Source: Sphingopyxis sp. GW247-27LB
GTDB taxonomy: Bacteria; Pseudomonadota; Alphaproteobacteria; Sphingomonadales; Sphingomonadaceae
Length of the DNA stretch: 64,000 nt
Direction: 5' to 3'
Assembly: GCF_002277025.1 (NCBI RefSeq)
Contig: NZ_NIWD01000002.1
Coordinates: 531,454-595,453 of the forward strand
The notes beneath the pieces were generated by a model that had not been told where the DNA came from, searched no databases, and saw nothing but the letters and a program-made list of their open reading frames with translations. Positions 1-8,147 of this stretch are shown piece by piece. A program made the translations under genes and the position numbers. Position 1 is the first letter of the stretch; each line of letters starts with the position of its first letter.

Positions 1-15
1 TTACCGCCACTCTGG

Positions 16-43
16 ATTGCCGCGTCGCTTCGCTCCTCGCAAT
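16..43. repeat. REP-like palindrome
   Basis: An ATTGC arm at 16-20 and a GCAAT arm at 39-43 flank a GC-rich interior with its own partial dyad symmetry. It sits in the non-coding sequence downstream of the first minus-strand gene. It looks like the short dispersed intergenic palindromes of sphingomonads and may also act as a stem-loop terminator, although no T-run follows. Confidence 0.4.
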
Positions 44-104
44 GATGTTCAAATTGATGTCATCAGGCTCTGATGGAGCGGATTCTCACCGTAGCGGGAC
101 GACC

Positions 105-644
105 TCAATCCGCCGGCTTCGGCTCCGGGCTGTCGGCCTTTTTCGCATCCGGGTCGGTGAAGACGAACTCGTCGAAATTGCCGAGCACTTCGAACCAGAT
201 GTCGAGCGTATCGAGGAACAGCGCCTTCGACATGCCGCCGGCGTCGAGATTGAGGTCCATTTCGATAACCGGATCCTTTTCGCTGTCGAGGTAGGCACGG
301 CCGAAGCGCCAATTGCCGTTCCATTCGGCGATCCGGTCGGCGGGAAAGGGTTTGCCGCGCGTGAAGGCGATGTAGAATTGCACCGACGTACAGGGACCCG
401 CAACGATGCCTTCGCTGCAGCCGTAGAAGAAAATGCGATAGTTGCGGTCGTTGTGCTGCGACTCGATCATCCGGTCGCCGGCTTTGTCTACTGAGACTTT
501 GGCCTCATGGCCTTCGGTCTTCAGCAGCGCCGCGATCTGATCGGCATCGGCGAAGACGCGCGGGTCTTCGGCCGCCGCCGCGCTGCTGGCCGTTGCCAAC
601 GCCGCCGCGAGCAGCATCCATCGCACCGATCCCGTCATCGTCAT
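105..644 (-). CDS. secreted YbjN domain-containing protein
   Basis: About 179 aa. An N-terminal signal peptide (basic start, then an Ala/Leu-rich core ending near SSAAAAED) is followed by a YbjN-like sensory domain with alternating short strands (RNYRIFFYGC, VQFYIAFTR, FGRAYLDSEKDPVIEMDLNL). The C-terminal tail is acidic and proline-rich. I place the start at 644 rather than 683 because a strong GAGGGGGGCG ribosome-binding site precedes it and the protein then begins at the signal peptide. It is a paralogue of the next gene (same order of motifs, weaker identity), so the two are a tandem duplication. YbjN proteins are poorly understood; a periplasmic or envelope-stress role is only inferred. 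Confidence 0.75.
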   Translation of the reverse strand: MTMTGSVRWMLLAAALATASSAAAAEDPRVFADADQIAALLKTEGHEAKVSVDKAGDRMIESQHNDRNYRIFFYGCSEGIVAGPCTSVQFYIAFTRGKPFPADRIAEWNGNWRFGRAYLDSEKDPVIEMDLNLDAGGMSKALFLDTLDIWFEVLGNFDEFVFTDPDAKKADSPEPKPAD

Positions 645-669
645 TTGATCGCCCCCCTCGATTGCAATT

Positions 670-1152
670 CTACCCGTCACCAAAAACGAAATCGCGATAG
701 CTGTCCATCAGCGCCGCCCAGGTGTTGAAGGTCTCGCTGAGATTCTCGCGCGGGATGCCCTTGAAGTCGACGTCGACGTCCATTTCGAGCACCGGCGCGC
801 CCTTTTCGCTGCGATAGGCGCGAGCGAAGCGCTTTTCGCGATTCCATTCGTTGAAGCGTTCGAGCGAAACGTTTTTGGCGGCGCCGAATCCCATATAATA
901 TTGCAGCGTCCGGCAGTTGCGACCCGCGGTGCAGTTCATGAAGATGACGAGGAATTGCAGCCCGTCGCGGTCGCTTTCGATATAGGGATCCTCACCTGCG
1001 TTCATGACGAGATTGGCCGGCCAGCCGCGCGACTCCATGATTTCCTTGATCTTCTGGGGATTGGCGGCACTGACCAGTTCGGCCTGAGCGGGCGTGGCCG
1101 CGAGTGCGGCCGCGCCGAGCGCCAGTGCAGCCGCGATTGACGATCGTCCCAT
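670..1152 (-). CDS. secreted YbjN domain-containing protein
   Basis: 160 aa from the ATG at 1152, chosen over the ATG at 1164 because GGGAG lies 7-8 nt before it. A clear signal peptide (AAALALGAAALAATPAQA, cleavage after AQA) precedes a YbjN-type domain. Motifs such as LQFLVIFMNC, YYMGFGAAK, FARAYRSEKGAPVLEMDVDVD and FNTWAALMDSYRDFVF align with the downstream paralogue at 105-644. Both genes share an orientation and are 25 bp apart, so they are probably co-transcribed. Each mature protein carries two close cysteines around residues 75-81 of the precursor that could form a disulfide. Molecular function unknown. Confidence 0.75.
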   Translation of the reverse strand: MGRSSIAAALALGAAALAATPAQAELVSAANPQKIKEIMESRGWPANLVMNAGEDPYIESDRDGLQFLVIFMNCTAGRNCRTLQYYMGFGAAKNVSLERFNEWNREKRFARAYRSEKGAPVLEMDVDVDFKGIPRENLSETFNTWAALMDSYRDFVFGDG

Positions 1153-1293
1153 AAGAGCTCCCATCCACGCGCCGGATGCTGGCTATCCGGCAAAAACAGC
1201 CCCTCTGCCAAGGGCCTAGCACAGGGTCGGGGCCAGCTGCCACCCGCCTTCGCGCTTTTGTCGGCGGTGCCGGCATTTTCCTGCCCGCAATGC

Positions 1294-1322
1294 TTGCGAG
1301 GCGCGGCGCGCTGGCCTAAAGC
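1294..1322 (+). promoter_or_regulatory. candidate promoter of the nuo operon
   Basis: TTGCGA at 1294-1299 and TAAAGC at 1317-1322 are separated by exactly 17 nt, with nuoA starting 49 nt further on. The same arrangement (TTGCCA, 17 nt, TAAAGC, with the shared 12-mer GGCGCGGCGCGC in the spacer) occurs before lolC at 21901-21929, which supports both calls. It is the only convincing candidate in the 219-bp gap before nuoA. No transcription start has been measured. Confidence 0.4.
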
Positions 1323-1371
1323 GCCCGCATAAACGGGTGGCCAACACCCGAAAACATGACTGCGAGCTCCC

Positions 1372-1746
1372 ATGGTCGACCTGACGCAATATCTGCCAAT
1401 CCTGATTTTCCTGGCCATCGCGCTCGGATTGTCGGCGGCCTTCGTGTTCCTGCCGATGGGCGTTGCCCGCCTGACCGGCGCGCACAAGCCCGACCCGGCA
1501 AAGCTGGCTGAGTATGAATGCGGCTTTCCCGCCTTTGAAGACGCTCGCAGTCAGTTCGACGTGCGATTCTATCTGGTCGCCATTTTGTTCATCATCTTCG
1601 ACCTCGAAGCCGCCTTCCTCTTTCCCTGGGCCGTCAGCCTGAAGGAGATCGGCTGGGCTGGCTGGGCGACGATGATGGTGTTTCTGGCCGAGCTTGCGAT
1701 CGGCCTTGTGTACGCGTGGAAAAAAGGCGCGCTGGATTGGGAATGA
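1372..1746 (+). CDS. nuoA: NADH-quinone oxidoreductase subunit A
   Basis: 124 aa, the normal size for NuoA, a membrane subunit at the hinge between the hydrophilic and membrane arms of complex I. Three transmembrane helices are visible (residues 8-30, about 62-85 and 92-115). The family motif around [20 protein letters not shown], carrying the Cys and acidic residues of the loop near the quinone site, is intact. First gene of the operon; its TGA overlaps the ATG of nuoB. Confidence 0.97.
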   Translation: MVDLTQYLPILIFLAIALGLSAAFVFLPMGVARLTGAHKPDPAKLAEYECGFPAFEDARSQFDVRFYLVAILFIIFDLEAAFLFPWAVSLKEIGWAGWATMMVFLAELAIGLVYAWKKGALDWE

Positions 1747-2309
1747 GCACTTCAACGATCCTGACTCCCGGCCAGATGCCGGTCGCAAGCCCTGTCGCAC
1801 CGGGGACGAATCCGGACCAGGGCTTTTTCGACGATCTCAACGCCGAGGTCGGCGACAAGGGCTTCCTCGTCACCTCGACCGAGGATTTGTTCAACTGGGC
1901 GCGCACGGGCTCTCTCTGGTGGATGACCTTCGGGCTCGCTTGCTGCGCGGTCGAGATGATCCACGTCAACATGCCGCGCTATGACATGGAGCGTTTCGGC
2001 GCCGCGCCGCGCGCCAGCCCGCGCCAGTCCGACGTGATGATCGTCGCGGGCACGCTGTGCAACAAGATGGCGCCCGCGCTGCGCCGGGTGTACGACCAGA
2101 TGTCGAACCCCAAATATGTCATCTCGATGGGCAGCTGCGCCAACGGCGGCGGCTATTATCACTACAGCTATTCGGTGGTGCGCGGCTGCGACCGCATCGT
2201 GCCCGTGGACATCTATGTCCCCGGCTGCCCGCCGACCGCCGAGGCTCTGCTTTATGGCGTGATGCAATTGCAGCGGAAGATCCGCCGCGTCGGGACAATC
2301 GAACGCTGA
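1743..2309 (+). CDS. nuoB: NADH-quinone oxidoreductase subunit B
   Basis: 188 aa starting at the ATG that overlaps the nuoA stop. NuoB binds cluster N2, the last Fe-S centre before ubiquinone. The four ligands are present: the tandem Cys67-Cys68 (GLACCAVEM), Cys132 ([12 protein letters not shown]) and Cys162 ([12 protein letters not shown]). The N-terminal 45 residues are a low-complexity extension typical of alphaproteobacteria. Its stop overlaps the nuoC start as TGATG. Confidence 0.97.
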   Translation: MSTSTILTPGQMPVASPVAPGTNPDQGFFDDLNAEVGDKGFLVTSTEDLFNWARTGSLWWMTFGLACCAVEMIHVNMPRYDMERFGAAPRASPRQSDVMIVAGTLCNKMAPALRRVYDQMSNPKYVISMGSCANGGGYYHYSYSVVRGCDRIVPVDIYVPGCPPTAEALLYGVMQLQRKIRRVGTIER

Positions 2310-3211
2310 TGACCAATCCCGCTCCCCTGGTTGCGCCGCGCGAGGGTCTCGCCGCCGCGCTCGAAAAGCTGCTCGGCAAGGATCTGCTCGCGCATGTGCA
2401 GGCGGTCGAGGAAGACAGCATCACCGTGACGCGCGAGGCGATCGCCGGCGTGATGGTGCAGCTTCGCGACGTCCTCGAATATCAGCAACTCATGGAGATC
2501 GCCGGGGTCGACTATCCCGACCGGCCCGAGCGCTTCGAGGTCGTCTATCACCTGCTCAGCGTCACGAAGAATCATCGCCTGCGCGTGCGCGTGTCGACCG
2601 ACGAGGCGACTCCGGTGCCGACCGTGGTGCCGGTGTGGCCGAACGCCGGCTGGCTCGAGCGTGAGGTGTTCGACATGTACGGGGTGCTGTTCAGCGGCAA
2701 CCCCGACCTGCGCCGCATCCTGACCGACTATGGGTTCCAGGGGCATCCGCAGCGCAAGGACTTTCCGCTCACCGGCTATACCGAGCTGCGCTATTCCGAA
2801 GAGGACAAGCGCGTCGTGTATGAACCGGTGCGGCTGGCGCAGGATTTCCGCAATTTCGACTTCCTCTCCCCGTGGGAGGGCGCCGACTATATCCTGCCCG
2901 GCGACGAAAAGGCCGGCGGCACCGGCGAAGCACCCGGCAAGGGCGCGCCGAGCCCGATGACCGCGCAGCAAGTGAAGAAGGCCGACGACGCCAAGGCCGC
3001 GCCGCCGCCGACCCCGAAGACCACCGACCGCGAAGCGCAGACCGGCGCCGGTAAGAGCGCGAACAAGGCCGCGGCCAAGCCGAGCAAGGACGGCGCGAAG
3101 GCGAAGCCCGCCGCGAAGGCCAAGACGCCCGCGACGGCGAAGGCCGAAAAGGCGCCCGCCAAGCCCAAGGCCCCCGCGAAACCGCGCAAGCCTAAAGGAG
3201 GCGACGCATGA
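2309..3211 (+). CDS. nuoC: NADH-quinone oxidoreductase subunit C with a long basic Ala/Lys/Pro tail
   Basis: 300 aa. Residues 1-200 are a normal 30-kDa-type NuoC that packs against NuoD in the peripheral arm: the family signature reads [20 protein letters not shown] (Asn where many members have His) and continues to [17 protein letters not shown]. Residues 203-300 are an unusual tail of almost only Ala, Lys, Pro, Gly and Asp, with repeated AKP/KAP units and no predicted fold. The start overlaps the nuoB stop and the TGA overlaps the nuoD ATG. The tail resembles histone-H1-like or linker sequences; a function in the complex is unknown. Confidence 0.95.
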   Translation: MTNPAPLVAPREGLAAALEKLLGKDLLAHVQAVEEDSITVTREAIAGVMVQLRDVLEYQQLMEIAGVDYPDRPERFEVVYHLLSVTKNHRLRVRVSTDEATPVPTVVPVWPNAGWLEREVFDMYGVLFSGNPDLRRILTDYGFQGHPQRKDFPLTGYTELRYSEEDKRVVYEPVRLAQDFRNFDFLSPWEGADYILPGDEKAGGTGEAPGKGAPSPMTAQQVKKADDAKAAPPPTPKTTDREAQTGAGKSANKAAAKPSKDGAKAKPAAKAKTPATAKAEKAPAKPKAPAKPRKPKGGDA

Positions 3212-4479
3212 CCGACTCTCCCCAAATGGCTTCCGGAGCGGTCAAGCACCACGGCAGCGACATGTTCGAAGGCTATCCGGTCGACACCGCCGACACGGCG
3301 GGCGATCAGGTCGTCACCAATTACACGATCAACTTCGGTCCGCAGCATCCCGCGGCGCACGGCGTGCTGCGCATGGTGATGGAGCTTGACGGCGAGATCA
3401 TCGAGCGGGTCGACCCGCACGTCGGGCTGCTCCACCGCGGCACCGAAAAGCTGATCGAATACAAGACCTATCTGCAGGCGCTGCCCTATTTCGACCGGCT
3501 CGACTATTGCTCGCCGCTCGGCATGGAGCACAGCTATGTCCTCGCGATCGAGAAATTGCTCGACCTCGAGGTGCCGGCGCGTGCGCAATATCTGCGCGTG
3601 CTGTTCGCCGAGCTGACGCGCATCTGCAATCACATGCTCAACATCGGCAGCCACGTTATGGACGTCGGCGCGATGACCCCGAACCTGTGGGTGTTCGAGC
3701 TGCGCGAGGATTGCCTCAACTTCTTCGAGCGCGCGTCGGGCGCGCGGATGCACTCGGCGTGGTTCCGCCCCGGCGGCGTGCATCAGGACGTCCCCGAAAA
3801 GCTGCTCGTCGACATCGGCGAATGGTGCGAGACGCGGCTGCCCAGGCTGTTCGGCGACGCGATGAGCCTCGTCATCGACAACCGCATCTTCAAGCAGCGC
3901 AACGTCGACATCGCGACGGTCAGCAAGGAAGACGCGCTGGCGTGGGGCTTCTCGGGCCCGATGATCCGAGGCAGCGGCATCCCATGGGACATCCGCAAGT
4001 CGCAGCCCTATGACGCCTATGCCGCGATGGAGTTCGACATTCCCGTCGGCACACGCGGCGATTGCTACGACCGCTTCATGGTCCGCGTGCAGGAAGTCTA
4101 TCAGTCGGCGCGCATCATCAAGCAGTGCCTGCGCGACATGCCCTCGGGCCCGGTCGCGAGCCTCGACCGCAAGGTCGTGCCGCCGAAGCGCGGCGAGATG
4201 AAGCAGTCGATGGAATCGCTGATCCATCACTTCAAGCTTTATACCGAAGGCTTCCACGTCCCGGCGGGCGAAGTCTATGTCGCGACCGAAAGCCCCAAGG
4301 GCGAATTCGGCGTCTATCTGGTCAGCGACGGCACCAACAAGCCGTACCGCTGCAAGATCCGCCCGACGGCGTTCAGTCACCTTCAGGCGATGGACATGAT
4401 GGCGAAGGGCCACATGCTCGCCGACACCACCGCGATCATCGGCGCCATCGACGTCGTGTTCGGGGAGTGCGACCGGTGA
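3208..4479 (+). CDS. nuoD: NADH-quinone oxidoreductase subunit D
   Basis: 423 aa, the 49-kDa subunit that forms the quinone-reducing pocket with NuoB. Diagnostic blocks are [14 protein letters not shown] (quinone-site His), [29 protein letters not shown], and the C-terminal [19 protein letters not shown] and DVVFGECDR. The first 30 residues are a variable extension. Starts inside the nuoC stop (ATGA) and ends in TGATG shared with a 60-aa ORF rather than directly with nuoE. Confidence 0.97.
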   Translation: MTDSPQMASGAVKHHGSDMFEGYPVDTADTAGDQVVTNYTINFGPQHPAAHGVLRMVMELDGEIIERVDPHVGLLHRGTEKLIEYKTYLQALPYFDRLDYCSPLGMEHSYVLAIEKLLDLEVPARAQYLRVLFAELTRICNHMLNIGSHVMDVGAMTPNLWVFELREDCLNFFERASGARMHSAWFRPGGVHQDVPEKLLVDIGEWCETRLPRLFGDAMSLVIDNRIFKQRNVDIATVSKEDALAWGFSGPMIRGSGIPWDIRKSQPYDAYAAMEFDIPVGTRGDCYDRFMVRVQEVYQSARIIKQCLRDMPSGPVASLDRKVVPPKRGEMKQSMESLIHHFKLYTEGFHVPAGEVYVATESPKGEFGVYLVSDGTNKPYRCKIRPTAFSHLQAMDMMAKGHMLADTTAIIGAIDVVFGECDR

Positions 4480-4661
4480 TGAGGCTATTGGATGTCGTTC
4501 ATACTATGGGCCTCGGTGCTGCGCTTGCGTTCAGCTACTTGCATTTCGTTCGTGGATTAGACGTGGGCGGCGAACTCGCGGCTGCAAATTTGCTCTGGGT
4601 GGGCGCGTATTTTGCGAAGCTCGCCGTTAAAAAAGGCTCGAAGGTTTCTGCGCATGGCTGA
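4479..4661 (+). CDS. 60-aa putative membrane protein embedded between nuoD and nuoE
   Basis: An ATG overlaps the nuoD stop by one base and the ORF runs 60 codons to a TGA lying 8 nt inside nuoE, so it is fully spliced into the translational-coupling chain. The product has two hydrophobic stretches (about residues 6-25 and 33-50) and a basic end ([14 protein letters not shown]), consistent with a small two-helix inner-membrane protein. Base use is visibly less GC-rich than in nuoD and nuoE. I recognise no family. It could be a small accessory subunit, an assembly protein or a translational coupler. Coding status is supported by placement and composition, not homology. Confidence 0.6.
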   Translation: MRLLDVVHTMGLGAALAFSYLHFVRGLDVGGELAAANLLWVGAYFAKLAVKKGSKVSAHG

Positions 4662-5322
4662 CGCACCCCAAATCCCCGACGAAGCCGAAGTCCGCGCGCG
4701 CTGGGGCACTTTTGCGTGGACGGCCGAAAATGCCGACAAGGCGAAGGCCGTGATCGCGCGCTATCCCGCCGGGCGGCAGCGGTCGGCGGTGATGCCGTTG
4801 CTCGACCTCGCGCAGCGCCAGGTCGGGGCCGAGACGAACACGCAGGGCTGGCTGCCGGTGCCGGTGATCGAATATGTCGCGGCCGAGCTCGATATGCCGT
4901 TCATCCGCGCCTATGAGGTCGCGACCTTCTACACCATGTACAATCTCGCGCCGGTCGGCCGCTATCATGTGCAGGTGTGCGGCACGACGCCGTGCCTGCT
5001 GCGCGGGTCGGACGATGTCATGGCCGCGTGCAAGAACCGCGGCATGGTCAAGGGCAAGACCACCCCCGACGGGCTGTTCACGCTGACCGAGGTCGAGTGC
5101 ATGGGCAATTGCGCCAACGCGCCGATGGTCCAGATCAACGACGATAATTACGAAGACCTCGACTACGACAGCACGACGCGCATCCTCGATGCGCTGGCGG
5201 CGGGCGAGCAGCCGAAGACCGGTACCCAGCTTTCCGATCGTCACACCAGCGAGCCCGAGGGCGGCCCGACGACGCTGAAGGCCATGGTCGACGCCAACCA
5301 CGATTACCGGAAGGAATGGTGA
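4654..5322 (+). CDS. nuoE: NADH-quinone oxidoreductase subunit E
   Basis: 222 aa, the 24-kDa thioredoxin-fold subunit that holds [2Fe-2S] cluster N1a next to NuoF. The four Cys ligands lie in [11 protein letters not shown] and [18 protein letters not shown] use the ATG at 4654 (MADAPQIPD) rather than 4612 because GAAGG precedes it at 4640-4644 and family alignments begin here. A C-terminal extension of about 40 residues ([15 protein letters not shown] to HDYRKEW) follows the core, as in other alphaproteobacteria. Overlaps the 60-aa ORF upstream by 8 nt and a 52-aa ORF downstream by one base. Confidence 0.96.
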   Translation: MADAPQIPDEAEVRARWGTFAWTAENADKAKAVIARYPAGRQRSAVMPLLDLAQRQVGAETNTQGWLPVPVIEYVAAELDMPFIRAYEVATFYTMYNLAPVGRYHVQVCGTTPCLLRGSDDVMAACKNRGMVKGKTTPDGLFTLTEVECMGNCANAPMVQINDDNYEDLDYDSTTRILDALAAGEQPKTGTQLSDRHTSEPEGGPTTLKAMVDANHDYRKEW

Positions 5323-5480
5323 TGACCCAGAAGGATATCATCACGATCCTCGCGATCATCGGCGCGCTCGTCGTGCTCGGCTTCGTGCTGCGCGTGACCT
5401 TCGCGCTGCTCGGGCCGCTGCTGATCCTCGGGCTCGGCTATATCGCCTACACGATGCTCAAGAAGGGTGGGGGTCGCTGA
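5322..5480 (+). CDS. 52-aa putative two-helix membrane protein between nuoE and nuoF
   Basis: The ATG shares its A with the nuoE stop and the TGA shares its A with the nuoF start (TGATG at both ends), leaving no non-coding base. The 52-residue product begins [10 protein letters not shown] and is almost wholly hydrophobic: helix 1 about residues 6-21, helix 2 about 27-45, separated by a single Arg, with a basic glycine tail (LKKGGGR). No family recognised. The compact helical hairpin and exact junctions argue for a real protein of the inner membrane, perhaps associated with complex I. That association is inference. Confidence 0.65.
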   Translation: MTQKDIITILAIIGALVVLGFVLRVTFALLGPLLILGLGYIAYTMLKKGGGR

Positions 5481-6769
5481 TGCTCGCCGACAAGGACCGC
5501 ATTTTCACCAATCTCTACGGCTTCCAGCCGTGGAACCTGAAGGCCGCCGAGGCACGGGGCGATTGGGACAAGACGAAGGATCTGATGAGCCGCGGCCAGG
5601 ACGCGATCATCGAGGAGATCAAGGCGTCGGGGCTGCGCGGCCGCGGCGGCGCGGGCTTTCCGACCGGGCTCAAGTGGAGCTTCATGCCAAAGGAGCCGCG
5701 CGCCGACCGCCCGAGCTTCCTTGTCATCAACGCCGACGAATCCGAGCCAGGTAGCTGCAAGGACCGCGAGATCATCCGCCACGATCCGCACAAGCTGATC
5801 GAGGGCGCGCTGATCGCGGGCTATGCGATGCGCGCGCGCGCCGCGTACATCTACATCCGCGGCGAGTTCATCCGCGAGGCCGAAACGCTCTTCGCCGCGG
5901 TGCAGGAGGCCTATGACGCCGGCCTGCTCGGCAAGAACGCCGCGAAGTCGGGTTATGATTTCGACGTCTTCGTCCACCGCGGCGCCGGCGCCTATATCTG
6001 CGGCGAAGAAACCGCGATGATCGAAAGCCTCGAGGGCAAGAAGGGCCAGCCGCGCCTGAAGCCCCCATTCCCGGCGGGCGCGGGCCTCTATGGCTGCCCG
6101 ACGACGGTCAACAATGTCGAGAGCATCGCGGTCGTCCCGACGATCCTGCGCCGCGGCGCGGCGTGGTTCTCGAGCTTCGGGCGCGAGAACAACAAGGGCA
6201 CCAAGCTCTTCCAGATCAGCGGCCATGTGAACAAGCCGTGCGTCGTCGAGGAAGAGATGGGCATCAGCTTCCGCGAGCTGATCGACACCCATTGCGGCGG
6301 CATCCGCGGCGGCTGGGACAATCTGCTCGCGGTGATCCCCGGCGGATCGTCGGTGCCGCTGGTTCCCGCTGCGCAGATCATGGACGCGCCGATGGATTTC
6401 GACGGGCTCAAGGAACTGGGCTCGGGACTCGGCACCGCCGCCGCGATCGTGATGGACAAGTCGACCGACGTCGTCCAGGCGATCAGCCGCATCAGCTATT
6501 TCTACAAGCATGAAAGCTGCGGCCAGTGCACCCCGTGTCGCGAGGGCACCGGCTGGATGTGGCGCGTGATGGAGCGGCTGCGCACCGGCGACGCCGACAT
6601 CAGCGAGATCGACACGCTGTTCGACGTGACCAAGCAGGTCGAGGGCCACACCATCTGCGCGCTCGGCGACGCGGCGGCATGGCCGATCCAGGGCCTGATC
6701 CGCCACTTCCGCCCCGAACTCGAACGCCGCATCCGTGAGAATGGCGGCGCGCTGGAGGCTGCCGAATGA
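5480..6769 (+). CDS. nuoF: NADH-quinone oxidoreductase subunit F (NADH- and FMN-binding)
   Basis: 429 aa, the 51-kDa subunit that oxidises NADH and passes electrons through FMN to cluster N3. Visible motifs: the glycine-rich NADH loop [16 protein letters not shown] (residues 54-69), [14 protein letters not shown] and [20 protein letters not shown] for FMN, and [4Fe-4S] ligands Cys347, Cys350, Cys353 and Cys393 ([12 protein letters not shown] and HTICALGD). Length and motif order match the family. The stop overlaps the start of a secreted-protein gene (ATGA), so nuoF and nuoG are separated by two extra genes. Confidence 0.97.
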   Translation: MLADKDRIFTNLYGFQPWNLKAAEARGDWDKTKDLMSRGQDAIIEEIKASGLRGRGGAGFPTGLKWSFMPKEPRADRPSFLVINADESEPGSCKDREIIRHDPHKLIEGALIAGYAMRARAAYIYIRGEFIREAETLFAAVQEAYDAGLLGKNAAKSGYDFDVFVHRGAGAYICGEETAMIESLEGKKGQPRLKPPFPAGAGLYGCPTTVNNVESIAVVPTILRRGAAWFSSFGRENNKGTKLFQISGHVNKPCVVEEEMGISFRELIDTHCGGIRGGWDNLLAVIPGGSSVPLVPAAQIMDAPMDFDGLKELGSGLGTAAAIVMDKSTDVVQAISRISYFYKHESCGQCTPCREGTGWMWRVMERLRTGDADISEIDTLFDVTKQVEGHTICALGDAAAWPIQGLIRHFRPELERRIRENGGALEAAE

Positions 6770-7461
6770 CGAAGGCTCTTTCGATCCTGCTCGCGGCCGC
6801 CGCGATGGTCGCGACGCCCGCGATGGCGCAGCGCGAGGTCAATTCGGCCAACGCCAATCCGCACGACCGGATGGTGGCGGCCGACGCGGCGCGGGCGTCC
6901 AAGGGCGACGAAGCGGCGAAGCCGATCACGCCGCTCGCGGCGCAGGCGATGTATAATTTCGCCGGCTGCGTCGTCGAGACCACCCGGCCCGGCGTCGAGA
7001 AGCTGCTCGCGAAGGATTATCGCACCGCGGAATATCGCAAGGACGTCGAGCGCCTGGCGAAGGGCCATTCGCGTTGCGCGATCGGCAGCCGGCTCGGCTT
7101 TTCGCAGCTGTTGTTCGCCGGCAACCTTGCCGAGCATCTGCTGATCGATGAATTTTCGGCCGATGCGCTCGCCGCCGATCTCGCGATCGACCGTTCGGCG
7201 GCGCCGATCGCCGCGCGCACCGACAGCGAGGCCATTTCGATGTGCATCGCGATGCGCGCGCCGAAGGATACGGCCGCGCTGTTCCGCACCGAGGTGATGA
7301 GCGACGCGGAAAAGGCCGCGCTGACGGCGATCGGGCCGCAACTGTCGGGCTGCGTCAAGCAAGGGACCGAGTTCCGCACCAACCGTTCGGGCCTGCGCGC
7401 GCTTCTGGCGCTCGCGGCCTACCGCATCGCGGTGACGAGCAAGGAAGGCGGGGCGGGGTGA
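6766..7461 (+). CDS. secreted two-repeat cysteine protein in the nuo operon (copy 1)
   Basis: 231 aa with a clean signal peptide ([18 protein letters not shown], cleavage about residue 21). The mature part holds two related segments, each a Cys pair 36 residues apart: Cys68-Cys104 and Cys160-Cys196. Shared helical patterns are [11 protein letters not shown] with [11 protein letters not shown] before the first Cys pair member, and LL-rich helices after the second. The downstream neighbour (7458-8147) has the same layout, so the two arose by duplication. The start overlaps the nuoF stop (ATGA) and the stop overlaps the next GTG. I recognise no named family; periplasmic location with two disulfides is inferred. 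Confidence 0.75.
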   Translation: MTKALSILLAAAAMVATPAMAQREVNSANANPHDRMVAADAARASKGDEAAKPITPLAAQAMYNFAGCVVETTRPGVEKLLAKDYRTAEYRKDVERLAKGHSRCAIGSRLGFSQLLFAGNLAEHLLIDEFSADALAADLAIDRSAAPIAARTDSEAISMCIAMRAPKDTAALFRTEVMSDAEKAALTAIGPQLSGCVKQGTEFRTNRSGLRALLALAAYRIAVTSKEGGAG

Positions 7462-8147
7462 TCCGACACCTCCCTCTCGACACGAAACGCGCGCTTTCGG
7501 CAAAGCGGGGGCGAACTGCCGTCGGCGCATCGCTGATGGCGGCATCGTGCCTGTTCGCCGCTGCCCCATCGCAGGGTCAGGTGGCTGCGAACCTCTCCAC
7601 CCGGGACGTGACCGAAACGGATCAGGCGCGCGACACGCTTTATCGGTTCGCGGCATGCGTGGTCAAAGCAAGGCCAAGGATGACCAAGGAAGCCCTCGCC
7701 GTGACGTCGCAACCCGAAGCGAACAAGGCTTTTCAGGCGCTCGTCAAACCCGAATGCCTGAACGGCGGTTTTTTGAGGATGGACGCGGCCGCCATTCGCG
7801 GCCCTCTCTATCGCGCGCTGTATCTGCGCGAGTTCGGCAAGGACGAGCCCGGCTTCGCCGCGCTTCCGCCCGAACAGCCATCGGAAGAGGACCGGGGCTA
7901 TCACGCGTTCGGCGCATGCGTGATGCGTGTCGCCCCGGACACGACGCGCACTTTCGTGCTCGCTCTTCCGGGATCGAGCGAGGAGCATCAGGCGCTTGCC
8001 GCGCTGCGGCCGACCTTCGAGGCGTGCGTGACTCCCAGGGAGCAACTGGTCTTCACGAAAGTCGCCATGGATTCCACCCTGGCGCAGGCCCTGTATGAGC
8101 GCGCCGTCGCGGTATCGCACGGCGGCAACTTGGCGAAAGCGAACTAA
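7458..8147 (+). CDS. secreted two-repeat cysteine protein in the nuo operon (copy 2)
   Basis: 229 aa from a GTG that overlaps the upstream stop (GTGA); no better start lies in frame. A long basic n-region (about 20 residues) precedes a hydrophobic segment (VGASLMAASCLFAAAPSQG), giving an atypical but plausible export signal; its Cys31 lacks a good lipobox. Mature repeats carry Cys67-Cys100 and Cys154-Cys190. TLYRFAACVVKARP matches the block [15 protein letters not shown] in copy 1, and HAFGACVMRVAPDTTR is the second repeat. The TAA overlaps the nuoG ATG by one base. Function unknown. Confidence 0.72.
   Translation: MIRHLPLDTKRALSAKRGRTAVGASLMAASCLFAAAPSQGQVAANLSTRDVTETDQARDTLYRFAACVVKARPRMTKEALAVTSQPEANKAFQALVKPECLNGGFLRMDAAAIRGPLYRALYLREFGKDEPGFAALPPEQPSEEDRGYHAFGACVMRVAPDTTRTFVLALPGSSEEHQALAALRPTFEACVTPREQLVFTKVAMDSTLAQALYERAVAVSHGGNLAKAN

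Noticed and set aside
1171..1191. Hairpin GCCGGAT/ATCCGGC as a terminator
   Set aside because: The adjacent A/T run follows on the wrong side for both flanking transcripts, and it lies in the upstream region of the minus-strand YbjN gene. At most a leader hairpin.
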